Below, piece by piece: positions 25,015 to 32,461 of a DNA stretch of 32,461 nucleotides (positions are counted from its first letter, which is position 1; the number at the start of each line of letters is the position of its first letter). Both the position numbers and the translations under genes were made by a program. This stretch comes from Verrucomicrobiia bacterium (GTDB lineage: Bacteria; Verrucomicrobiota; Verrucomicrobiia; Limisphaerales; JADLHS01). The notes beneath the pieces were generated by a model. It searched no databases. It was not told the origin of the DNA and saw only the letters and a program-made list of their open reading frames with translations. Location: positions 1-32,461 of the forward strand of contig WYBW01000131.1 of assembly GCA_011525685.1 (NCBI GenBank). Reading direction: 5' to 3'.

Positions 25015-27417
25015 CTATTCCGCCGCAACCACCTCGAAGGGAATGGCGGGCAGCGTGCCGAGCGGTATGCGGCGTTGGCCACCCGGCCTTTTCGCCTTTC
25101 CGTTGGCTTCCGTTCCCGGCGCGAAGGCGTGAACGATGAGGTTGCCCTGCAGGCCCGGTTTCAGTTTTGCCGCATCGCATGACAAGACAAGTTCGGCACC
25201 ACCTGACACCGCCGACACGCCCCGGATGGTGATGCCCGGAGGCGGTTCGCTAAGTTCCAGTTGCAGCCGGTCAGCCAGCACGCGAGGAGGCGCGTTCAAC
25301 TTCACCCGCGCCGTTCCACCCGCCGGAAGCCGCACCGGCTCCCGGCCGACGACACTGATCGGAGTCCGCTGCGGCCCACGCCGCAAAACGGAGAGTTTCA
25401 ACTCCTTGGCAGGCACGAGATGCCGGTAGAAGAACGCCTGCATCAAGTCGTCCGCCGGCACAACCGGGCGCAGCACGTCGCAACCTTGAATCGTGGCCCG
25501 GCCTTCGAAGCGCAGGGTGATGACGTCTTCCGGGATGTCCGTCGGGAGTGTCAGGGTGAGTCGCGCCCTGTCCTGATGCGCGGGAATCCGCGCGCCGCTC
25601 AACTGGAATCCCTCCGGCGCGTCTTTGAGCGAGAGAGCGATGTCGCCCGCGAATCCATCCTTGCGCAAGGCCTGGACGGTGATGGGGATCGTGGCGCCGG
25701 CGCGGGCGCTCAGGCTGGACGGAACGAGGCGCAGCTCGAAATCAGGTTGCGGCGGTCCGAGGCGCAAACGGTAGGCGTATTCCGGCCCGCCCTGGCGTTG
25801 AACATCGCCAACGTGAACAAAGTAATTCCCATCCGCGGGCAGTTTAACGCGAAGGTGGGAATCCGCGTGGTGAGTGTTCAAGCCGGAGCCCTTGTCCTCG
25901 CTGTCGTCGTTGAACGCGAGCTGGTTTCCCGCGGCATCCGTCAGCTTCAAGATGGAATCCAATGGCGAACCCAGCCGGCGCGCGTGGACTTCGGCCACGA
26001 TTTCATCCCCCGCTCGGCCCAGGAATCGGAACACGTCGGTGTCGCCGGGCGGGTCAATGCGGCCGTTTGCGATGACCGGCACGGTCACCGCCTGCGCGTG
26101 CGCTGCACTGTTGTTCGGCTCCGTTTCGCGGCACTCGGGGAGATCGTTCACCGCGAAGGGCAGGGTGTTGGAAACCCATTTCTCCGTGCGCGTGGAAACC
26201 GGCAGGGTTCCGGAGGCCGGCCCGGCCACCTCCAACGTGAGTTCATTTGCGGTCAGATTCCAGCCCTTCAACTCGACGGAAACCTTTTCGCCGGCGCGCC
26301 CGCCGAGCGGAAAGATGCTGGTGAGATACGGCAGTTCGCCGATGGTGAGGCGATAGACGAAGTCCTCGCGACCGCGGTAGATGGCATCCTTGATCTCAAT
26401 GGTATAATCGCCGTCTTTGGGAATCTCGCAAAAGAGCACCGGATCGGGGTCGAAACGAAAGTCGTCGTTGTAGGTCAGTTCCTTCCCCTTCGCGTCGTAA
26501 AGCGCCAGCGTGGCCTGAAACCAACCCGGCACGGCGTCGGCCAGATACGGAATCAACGCCCGTGCGCTGGCGACGACCACCAGTTTCTGTCCTTTGCGTG
26601 CCATGAAATGGATGCGGTCCACTTCGCCCGGCATGATCTGTCCGTTCACCGTGGCAGGCAGAGTTACCCGCAACTCCGGCTTTGCCGGAGCGTTCGTCGG
26701 CGCTCGGCCCGTGCGTTCGCGAAACCGGTCCACATCCGGATTGGGCGGTTTGGCGGCGGGTGCGGAGAATTCCGGAAGCTGCCCGATGCAGAAGATGAGC
26801 GGATTCGACAAGCCGTTTGGCGTGCCAAGCCGGATTTCCCGTTCGTCCGGCGCGGCATTCGTGGCTATGGCAACCTTGACCGTGACAGTTTCGACGATGG
26901 CGGGAGTGGCGTTGCGGTTGGGCGGATTCTTCAGAATTCGCGCACGGAGTTCCTCGATCATGCTTTCGTCGTCGGCCGACCAGGTGTTCGTGGAAGTCTG
27001 CGCCTCGCCCCGTCGCCGGTCACGGAGCGCGGCTTGTTTGCGGTCCTGCAACTCGCGCAGTTTGTCGCGGAGCTGGTTGAACTGTCCCTGCGGCATCGGC
27101 TTGTTGAAATCAATTACCGTGGCCTGGACGCCTTCACCCGAAACGTAAGCATTGGTGACACCATCGAGGAACTGTCCGCCAACGGTGACGTGAAACGTCG
27201 TGCCCTGCTGTCCGCCGGCGGGATAAGCGTAGCCGATGCGGGGGGAGTTTTGGGCGAGGGCGGTGTGCGCGGGCAGGAGTGCGAAAGCGAGGCCAGAGAT
27301 TAAAGTCACGTTGCCAGACGTGCAGCGACGAAAAGGACGGAGAAGCGACGCAAGCCAGCAAGGAACTTTCGAGTTTCGCGCGGTTTGGATTCCGGATTTC
27401 GGCTTCATGGCCGTCAC
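25015..27417 (-). CDS. Exported protein with PPC-like domains, last gene of DUF1549/DUF1501 operon
   Basis: 800 aa. A signal region (LISGLAFALLPAHTALAQ) follows a basic N-terminus. IPT/TIG-like starts (PRIGYAYPAGGQQGTTFHVTVGG near residue 60) and two pre-peptidase C-terminal (PPC) type beta-sandwiches follow. The PPC units share the pattern GEVDRIHFMARKGQKLVV ... LALYDAKGKELTYNDD ... DGDYTIEIKD and GDTDVFRFLGRAGDEIVAEV ... NYFVHVGD. It belongs to a set of Planctomycetota/Verrucomicrobiota proteins encoded with DUF1501 and DUF1549 genes; the role is unknown. A GTG at 27417 overlaps the DUF1501 stop (GTGA), and an ATG three codons on (27408) is an alternative start. Confidence 0.85.
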   Translation of the reverse strand: MTAMKPKSGIQTARNSKVPCWLASLLRPFRRCTSGNVTLISGLAFALLPAHTALAQNSPRIGYAYPAGGQQGTTFHVTVGGQFLDGVTNAYVSGEGVQATVIDFNKPMPQGQFNQLRDKLRELQDRKQAALRDRRRGEAQTSTNTWSADDESMIEELRARILKNPPNRNATPAIVETVTVKVAIATNAAPDEREIRLGTPNGLSNPLIFCIGQLPEFSAPAAKPPNPDVDRFRERTGRAPTNAPAKPELRVTLPATVNGQIMPGEVDRIHFMARKGQKLVVVASARALIPYLADAVPGWFQATLALYDAKGKELTYNDDFRFDPDPVLFCEIPKDGDYTIEIKDAIYRGREDFVYRLTIGELPYLTSIFPLGGRAGEKVSVELKGWNLTANELTLEVAGPASGTLPVSTRTEKWVSNTLPFAVNDLPECRETEPNNSAAHAQAVTVPVIANGRIDPPGDTDVFRFLGRAGDEIVAEVHARRLGSPLDSILKLTDAAGNQLAFNDDSEDKGSGLNTHHADSHLRVKLPADGNYFVHVGDVQRQGGPEYAYRLRLGPPQPDFELRLVPSSLSARAGATIPITVQALRKDGFAGDIALSLKDAPEGFQLSGARIPAHQDRARLTLTLPTDIPEDVITLRFEGRATIQGCDVLRPVVPADDLMQAFFYRHLVPAKELKLSVLRRGPQRTPISVVGREPVRLPAGGTARVKLNAPPRVLADRLQLELSEPPPGITIRGVSAVSGGAELVLSCDAAKLKPGLQGNLIVHAFAPGTEANGKAKRPGGQRRIPLGTLPAIPFEVVAAE

Positions 27418-28802
27418 ATTATTTCCGTCAGTTTTCCGCCGCTCTTGAGTCCTTCTTCGGCAGTCGGCAACACGCGAGTAGCCAGACCTTGCGGATGCGG
27501 CAACGTCGCCCCAGGGTCAATTCCCATCAGTTCATACATGCTGCCGATGAGGTCGCACGGATACACAGGACGATCCTGAACCTCTTCGCCTTTCGCATCT
27601 GAAGCGCCGACGACCTGGCCGCCCTTGAAACCGCCGCCCGCCACCAGCGCCGAGAATACTTTGCCGAAATGATTGCGCCCACCGTTCCACGGCGGTTCCC
27701 ATTGCACGCGTGGCGTTCGTCCAAACTCACCGCAACACCAGACGATGGTGCTCGCGAGCAAGCCGCGCTCGGACAAATCCTGGAGCAACGTCGCCAGGCC
27801 CTTGTCGAACTCGGGCAACTTCCGGTTCATGGTTTGGAAATGCTGTTTGTGCGTGTCCCAGCCTTTGTAGTTGATCGTGATGTATGGCACGCCCTTCTCG
27901 ACCAAGCGCCGCGCCATGAGGCAGGATTGGCCGAACGTGTTGCGGCCGTAGCGGTCGCGCAATTCGTCCTTCTCCTGCGAGAGATCAAACAACTTTCCCG
28001 CGTCGCCCAGAATCAATTCATACGCTTGATCCTCGGATTCATACAACGCCTTGAGCGACGCGTCGCCCGGCAGCGAACGCCCGAGCGTGTTCAACTGCTG
28101 AAGCAAATCACGACGATCCTTCTGACGCTGTTCCGAAATGCCCGGAGCGATGACGCCTTCCACATTGAACCGCGCCTGTCCGGGATCGCCCCCGGTGGCA
28201 AAGGGTTTGTATTTTGAACCCAGGAAACCCGCCTCCGAAAAACGGCCCTGCGGCTCGGTCAAAACGATGTAAGGGGGAATCAATCCCTTGTATCCCGCGT
28301 CATAGCCTTTGAACAAGGAAGTCACGGCGCCGACGCAGGGATAAACATCGCGCCCACCTGACGCGCGGCCGGTCTGAACCATGTAGGCCGCCGTCTCGTG
28401 GCCATTGTTGCCGTGCGTCAGGCTGCGGATCAGGGAAAATTTGTCGGCCTGTTTGGCGAGCGTGGGCAGCAACTGGCCGACTTGGATTCCGTCCACGCTG
28501 GTGGGAATCGCCTTGTCCAGCGGACCGCAGTAATCGTAACCCGCGCCCGGCTTGGGGTCGAAGGTGTCAATGTGACAGGGGCCGCCCCACATCCACACTT
28601 GGATGATGGATTGCGCCTTCGCCGTGCGCTCGGCGGCGTGAGTGCGCAGCCCCCAACCGTTCACGAGCAGGAGTCCGGCCGTGCCGAAGAGGCAGCGGCG
28701 TAATGCTTCGCGGCGCGAAAGCGGCAGGGTGCCCAGGTTTGCAATCAGGCGCGCCGATTCCCGGAGCAGTGAGCGGTCTGTGGAATTTCGACTGTTATTC
28801 AT
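27414..28802 (-). CDS. DUF1501 domain protein (exported, sulfatase-like fold)
   Basis: 462 aa. Tat-like signal SRREALRRCLFGTAGLLLVNG, then the family opening IIQVWMWGGPCHIDTFDPKPG, TPRVQWEPPWNGGRNHFGK near residue 390 and PVYPCDLIGSMYELMGIDP near the C-terminus. DUF1501 proteins are alkaline-phosphatase/sulfatase-fold exported proteins of unproven function, nearly always next to a DUF1549/DUF1553 gene, as here (11-nt gap). The start ATG beginning MNNSRN has AAAGGCAG upstream; an 18-residue longer frame exists but lacks support. Confidence 0.93.
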   Translation of the reverse strand: MNNSRNSTDRSLLRESARLIANLGTLPLSRREALRRCLFGTAGLLLVNGWGLRTHAAERTAKAQSIIQVWMWGGPCHIDTFDPKPGAGYDYCGPLDKAIPTSVDGIQVGQLLPTLAKQADKFSLIRSLTHGNNGHETAAYMVQTGRASGGRDVYPCVGAVTSLFKGYDAGYKGLIPPYIVLTEPQGRFSEAGFLGSKYKPFATGGDPGQARFNVEGVIAPGISEQRQKDRRDLLQQLNTLGRSLPGDASLKALYESEDQAYELILGDAGKLFDLSQEKDELRDRYGRNTFGQSCLMARRLVEKGVPYITINYKGWDTHKQHFQTMNRKLPEFDKGLATLLQDLSERGLLASTIVWCCGEFGRTPRVQWEPPWNGGRNHFGKVFSALVAGGGFKGGQVVGASDAKGEEVQDRPVYPCDLIGSMYELMGIDPGATLPHPQGLATRVLPTAEEGLKSGGKLTEIM

Positions 28803-28813
28803 GTTGCTGCCTT

Positions 28814-30385
28814 TCAATGCCGATATAAAAACTCCGGGCTGTTGACCAAAGCCCACGCAAGATCCACCGCCGCCTCGCGCTCGCGGACCTTGCCCGACTT
28901 GAAATAAGCTTCCACCGTCTTGAGTTCCGCCTCGGTCGGGAAGCGTGAGAGCACACCCAGATAGATCCCGACCGCAATCTCGCGCGGCGTTTTCTTGGAA
29001 CCGGTCTGGTACTGAATCATCCGGCTCTGTTCGAGCTTGCGCTGGATGTGGCTCGAATTCAGCAGGTGCAGGCGCTGCGCGGCGGTGGGCCGGTTGTTGC
29101 GCTCCGATTCCAGACCCGTGTCGCGCGGCGGCCGCCCGAACATTTCGAGGAACGGACTGCTGATGCTGCCGTCGGGCAGGGCGATCGCGCGGTGATCCTC
29201 CGGGATGAACGTGAACGGCTCGGGAATGGCGCTGGTGTACTTTTCCGTTGTGCCGGTGATCTGGTTGATCGCGTCAATGAGCACCTCCGCTTCGAGGCGG
29301 CGCAGCGGGTAATGTGCAAAATTTGCCTCAGCCTCAGGCTTGTCGCTGCGAGGAATGGAGGAGAGTTGATAAGTCTGCGAATTAAGAATCAGCCGGTAGA
29401 GTTGCTGCAAATCGTACTTCGACGCGATCAACTCCTTCTCCAGGTAAGCCAGCAGTTCAGGATTGCTCGGCGGATTGTCGGGCCGGATATCGTCCGGCTC
29501 ATGAATGATACCGCGTCCCAGGAGCCAGGACCAGACGCGGTTGACGATGTTGCGCGCGAACCAAGGATTCTTCCCATCCATCAACCAATCCGCAAAAACC
29601 TCGCGCGGGTCCTGGTTTGCCGCAAGCATCACAGTTCTGCCATCGGGGAACGCCGCGGCTTTCGCCAGTCCGTTCGTCGCGAGATTGGGATCGAAGAAAA
29701 CGATTTCCTCCTTCCACTCCGAGGTGGACTTGTAACCGATTTGCGAAAAGAACGCGGCCATGCCCTCGAGCTTTTCCGGCGGCCACTTCTCGGCGCGCTC
29801 TCCCATCAGTGTCAGCGCCACCGTTTGGGCGATGCCCTCCGGTTCGCGATTTTGCATCGCGCGATAAAAGTTGACCGGACCGACTCGGAAATTGCTGCCG
29901 CTCGAGGTGAGCAGCTCGCGGGCAAACTGATCGTAGGGTTTGTTCTCGCGAACCGAGGCCCGTATCCACCGATGATACGCCTGCGCCGCGTTGGGCCACA
30001 GGTTGATGGGGAACTCGGCTTTGACCCGCAGCAGGTCGCTCCATTTCATCGCCCAGTAATCGGCAAACTCATCGCGTGCCAGCAGGCGATCAATCAGCGC
30101 CGCGCGTTTGTCCGGATGGGAGTCAAGGATGAACTCGCGCGCTTCATGACCCGTGGGGAGCGTTCCGATGATGTCGAGGTAAGCCCGCCGGACGAACACG
30201 GCATCCGAGCAGCGGTTCGCGGGTTCAAGGTTCAACCGTTTCAGCCGGTGGAAAACCAGTTCCTCAATCCGGCTGGCGGGCGTCGTGACGGCTGGTCCTT
30301 CAAAGGGGTTGGACGACGAGTTCGACGCGGTCGCGCCAAGCCACGCCACCAAGAGCCACCTCACCAATAACTTGGAAGCTCTCAT
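28814..30385 (-). CDS. DUF1549/DUF1553 domain protein
   Basis: 523 aa. After a short signal peptide (LLVRWLLVAWLGATAS), DUF1549 spans about residues 38-215 (VFVRRAYLDIIGTLPTG, DLLRVKAEF). DUF1553 spans about 230-510 (ANQDPREVFADWLMDGKNPW, RNIVNRVWSWLLGRGI, YPLRRLEAEVLIDAINQITG, MFGRPPRDTGLESERNNRPT). Many relatives carry an N-terminal cytochrome c (PSCyt1) module with CxxCH; none is present here. First gene of a three-gene minus-strand operon. Molecular function unproven; likely envelope-associated. Confidence 0.93.
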   Translation of the reverse strand: MRASKLLVRWLLVAWLGATASNSSSNPFEGPAVTTPASRIEELVFHRLKRLNLEPANRCSDAVFVRRAYLDIIGTLPTGHEAREFILDSHPDKRAALIDRLLARDEFADYWAMKWSDLLRVKAEFPINLWPNAAQAYHRWIRASVRENKPYDQFARELLTSSGSNFRVGPVNFYRAMQNREPEGIAQTVALTLMGERAEKWPPEKLEGMAAFFSQIGYKSTSEWKEEIVFFDPNLATNGLAKAAAFPDGRTVMLAANQDPREVFADWLMDGKNPWFARNIVNRVWSWLLGRGIIHEPDDIRPDNPPSNPELLAYLEKELIASKYDLQQLYRLILNSQTYQLSSIPRSDKPEAEANFAHYPLRRLEAEVLIDAINQITGTTEKYTSAIPEPFTFIPEDHRAIALPDGSISSPFLEMFGRPPRDTGLESERNNRPTAAQRLHLLNSSHIQRKLEQSRMIQYQTGSKKTPREIAVGIYLGVLSRFPTEAELKTVEAYFKSGKVREREAAVDLAWALVNSPEFLYRH

Positions 30386-30658
30386 GCTACTGCCAAATCC
30401 CGATGTTCAACATCTCGAGCTCGCACCGCGCCCCTTGGCGGTACGCCAAAGTCGGCGGCCTACCTTCTTCATCCTCAGCCAGAGATTCCGACGAGCACTT
30501 TTCGTGTCCGGTTACACATTAGAGCAATAATCTGTAACCGCGGAACACTTTTTGCGTTCTAATCGTGGTGTTGGAGGCCCGAGCCTGTGCCGACAAGTCA
30601 GTGTGGCTGACCGGTGGTTGCGCAGGGGGCGCCAAGATTGGACTACTGGCTGAACACC
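30386..30658. other. Divergent promoter region
   Basis: 273 nt between the DUF1549 gene (minus) and the RidA-like gene (plus). Both promoters must lie here. The stretch near 30490-30550 is relatively AT-rich (ACATTAGAGCAATAATCTGT), but no operator or promoter pair could be assigned with confidence. Confidence 0.4.
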
Positions 30659-31834
30659 ATGCCTGCTGAAACTCTGCCTCATCGCCCGGGGAAGGAACGA
30701 ACGCCAACCGCGATTCCTCGGGCGCACATCCATCGCGAGCGCGGCGACGGGCTCAGCCTGACTCGCATCGAAACCACACCGGTTTCCGAATTTCATCTCA
30801 CCGTCGCGCCTCGGCGCGGCGAGGCCCCGGCTTCGATGGTCCGGCGACTGGCGGCGGTGTTGAACGAACATGAAGCCACGGTCGTTCAAGCAATTGTCTT
30901 CGGGTCTGTCCGCGCTCACTCCCAAACTGTGGCGGCGCTGCGACAGGCATTGGATGATCCCGAGTTGGCGGCGACCTGGGTGGAGGGCGCCGCGTGCGGT
31001 GATCATCCCATCGCCGGCCTGCAGATTCATGCCGTCAGCGGAGCGAACGTCAGAGCGATCAATTTCGGCACGGCGCGGGGTCGTGTCTGGACAGATGCGG
31101 TGGCAACGCACTGTGCCTTCGGCAACCTCGGGCCGGCGCGAATCACTGCATCGCCCGCAGAGCAAGCTCGCGAAACGTTCGAGAATCTTCAGGGAGGCCT
31201 GATTGGCGTCGGCATGACCATGAAGGATGTCGCCCGGACCTGGTTTTTTCTGGATGACATCCTTTCATGGTATGGCGAATTCAACCGCGTGCGGAACGAT
31301 TTCTTTGCGCGCAGTGAACTGCGACCCGGGAGTGTACCGGCCAGCACCGGCGTCAGCGGGTTGAATCCGGCTGGAGCGGCGCTCACGGCGGCAGCATGGG
31401 CGGTTCGAGCGCATGAGCCGACGGCGAGAATCGTGGAGGTCGTTCCCTCTCCGCGCCAGTGTCCGGCACCGGCCTACGGCAGTGCGTTCAGTCGGGCGGT
31501 GGAACTGAACCTGGCGGGTTATCGTCAAGTCCTCGTTTCCGGCACCGCGAGCATCGAACCGGGCGGGCGCACGGCGCATGTCGCCGATGTCCGCGCGCAA
31601 ATCGCGCTCACCCTGCAAGTCGTCGAGGCCCTGCTGGCCTCGCGCGGGATGACGTTCGCCGACGTTTCGCGCGCGACCGCGTATTTCAAGTTACCGGGCG
31701 ACGCGCCAGTGTTCGACGAATGGATTGCCCGACACGAACTGAGCGCGCTGCCGGCCGTCCGCACGGTTTGCGACATTTGCCGCGCGGACCTGCTGTTCGA
31801 GATTGAGTTGGACGCGGTTCAGTCAGCGGTCTGA
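30659..31834 (+). CDS. RidA/YjgF-fold protein resembling chorismatases (FkbO/Hyg5/XanB2)
   Basis: 391 aa with two tandem YjgF-like halves. The first contains QARETFENLQGGLIGVGMTM, then ARTWFFLDDILSWYGEFNRVRNDFF, matching the WxYI...Y..FN..R pattern of chorismate-hydrolysing FkbO/Hyg5 proteins. The second has RAVELNLAGYRQVLVSGTAS and ALLASRGMTFADVSRATAYF, typical of RidA. It could act on chorismate or on enamine/imine intermediates. No pathway neighbours help. The ATG at 30659 is preferred; a GTG at 30614 would add 15 residues. Confidence 0.75.
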   Translation: MPAETLPHRPGKERTPTAIPRAHIHRERGDGLSLTRIETTPVSEFHLTVAPRRGEAPASMVRRLAAVLNEHEATVVQAIVFGSVRAHSQTVAALRQALDDPELAATWVEGAACGDHPIAGLQIHAVSGANVRAINFGTARGRVWTDAVATHCAFGNLGPARITASPAEQARETFENLQGGLIGVGMTMKDVARTWFFLDDILSWYGEFNRVRNDFFARSELRPGSVPASTGVSGLNPAGAALTAAAWAVRAHEPTARIVEVVPSPRQCPAPAYGSAFSRAVELNLAGYRQVLVSGTASIEPGGRTAHVADVRAQIALTLQVVEALLASRGMTFADVSRATAYFKLPGDAPVFDEWIARHELSALPAVRTVCDICRADLLFEIELDAVQSAV

Positions 31835-31896
31835 CAGCGCCGTGGCTGTGCGCCGACGGTTTGGATTCTCCCGGTGAATTGTCAGATCCTGTCAGA

Positions 31897-31913
31897 GGGG
31901 TGCATTGCGCCCC
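31897..31913. terminator. Possible bidirectional terminator hairpin
   Basis: GGGGTGC-ATT-GCGCCCC forms a 7-bp stem with one G-T pair in the 90-nt space between convergent genes. There is no T-run on either side, so support is only positional. Confidence 0.35.
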
Positions 31914-31924
31914 ACACTCGCCCC

Positions 31925-32461
31925 TCAACGCTTCCGGTTGTAGCTCGCCAACGCATACTTTTGTCGCGCCAGGTGCTCGGCCCGTTCACGCAGGATGGAA
32001 TCCGGCTCAAACTCCGACCAGTGGACATCGAACTCGCGGACCGCCACGTCACACACGGCCTGTTGCCAGTCCATCTTCGCCAGCGACAGCGGGGGTGGTT
32101 GCACGGATCCTTGAATCAACAACCCCGCGCGCGTCCGCCGTTGCGCGGCACCGGCGATTTTCCTCCCGCGCCAGAGCACGTCGGACTGCTCGTATCCGGC
32201 GAAGCATTGGCCGGGCGCGGCCCGGTGGGAGGCGGAGGCAAGGGTGGTCGGCACGTCCAGCCGCGCAAATGCCGCCTGCAACCATTCATGCATGCGGCGG
32301 TAACTCTGTTCGGCGCGAAGCGAGTACCAAGGGTGCGAAACCGGCAACGCGAGGCTGTAGGTCCAATCGGCATCGTGCGGCACCAGGCCGCCGCCGGTGG
32401 GACGGCGCACCAGCGGACGGAGCAGGGAGGCGCGCTCGACCTCGGCGTACTTTTGAAAGTA
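31925..32461 (-). CDS. Lipoate-protein ligase family protein, N-terminus cut by window edge
   Basis: 179 codons are visible and the frame runs off the right edge. RRPTGGGLVPHD, preceded by FQKYAEVERASLLRPLV, is the signature lipoate-binding loop of LplA/LipB-fold ligases. SDVLWRGRKIAGAAQRR carries the catalytic lysine position. The C-terminus (QQAVCDVAVREFDV ... LARQKYALASYNRKR) includes the YxxxxYNRKR-like end. The enzyme probably attaches or transfers lipoate or octanoate to carrier domains. Whether it is a ligase or an octanoyltransferase cannot be decided from the visible part. Confidence 0.88.
   Translation of the reverse strand, partial: YFQKYAEVERASLLRPLVRRPTGGGLVPHDADWTYSLALPVSHPWYSLRAEQSYRRMHEWLQAAFARLDVPTTLASASHRAAPGQCFAGYEQSDVLWRGRKIAGAAQRRTRAGLLIQGSVQPPPLSLAKMDWQQAVCDVAVREFDVHWSEFEPDSILRERAEHLARQKYALASYNRKR

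Overview
The window looks like a chromosomal segment of a GC-rich member of the Verrucomicrobiota, probably the Pedosphaera/Limisphaera lineage. This is inferred from gene content: paired DUF1549/DUF1553 and DUF1501 genes, a pseudopilin with an H-X9-DG motif, PEP-CTERM anchors, fragments of very large secreted proteins, and abundant short palindromic repeats whose translations (LSPSPSGRG-like, DRRDACP-like) recur in that phylum. No rRNA, tRNA, CRISPR array, transposase or phage gene was seen.

Left part, minus strand (1-11824). A tight gene string runs right to left: a TolC-family outer-membrane channel, a CzcA-type heavy-metal RND pump, cytochrome bd oxidase subunits I and II (cydA, cydB), and a cysteine desulfurase cut by the left edge. 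No periplasmic adaptor gene is present. Upstream, on the same strand, are a pseudopilin-like protein, a methionine-rich secreted protein, a small membrane protein with a DGxHPCxLC motif, and a ZIP metal transporter. Together these suggest metal handling plus a respiratory oxidase.

Middle, plus strand (12390-20188). uvrB is preceded by a MazE/AbrB-MazF/PemK toxin-antitoxin pair, which is itself preceded by a second, diverged copy of the first 24 codons of uvrB. The cassette therefore sits inside what was once the 5' end of uvrB. A diacylglycerol-kinase-like gene overlaps the uvrB stop. Then come an FAD-dependent oxidoreductase, an endonuclease/exonuclease/phosphatase-family membrane protein and a DUF456 membrane protein.

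Right part, mostly minus strand (20318-30385). Two paralogous PEP-CTERM proteins flank a von Willebrand A protein that lacks a signal peptide. A truncated start of a giant secreted protein lies upstream. This looks like a rearranged surface-protein locus. Next is an operon of DUF1549/DUF1553, DUF1501 and a PPC-like-domain protein. The window ends with a plus-strand RidA/chorismatase-like gene and, on the minus strand, a lipoate-protein ligase cut by the right edge.

The most unusual signal is a set of palindromic elements found between genes and also inserted in frame inside conserved housekeeping proteins: two or three in the cysteine desulfurase and one in UvrB. The second is the toxin-antitoxin cassette that replaced and rebuilt the start of uvrB.
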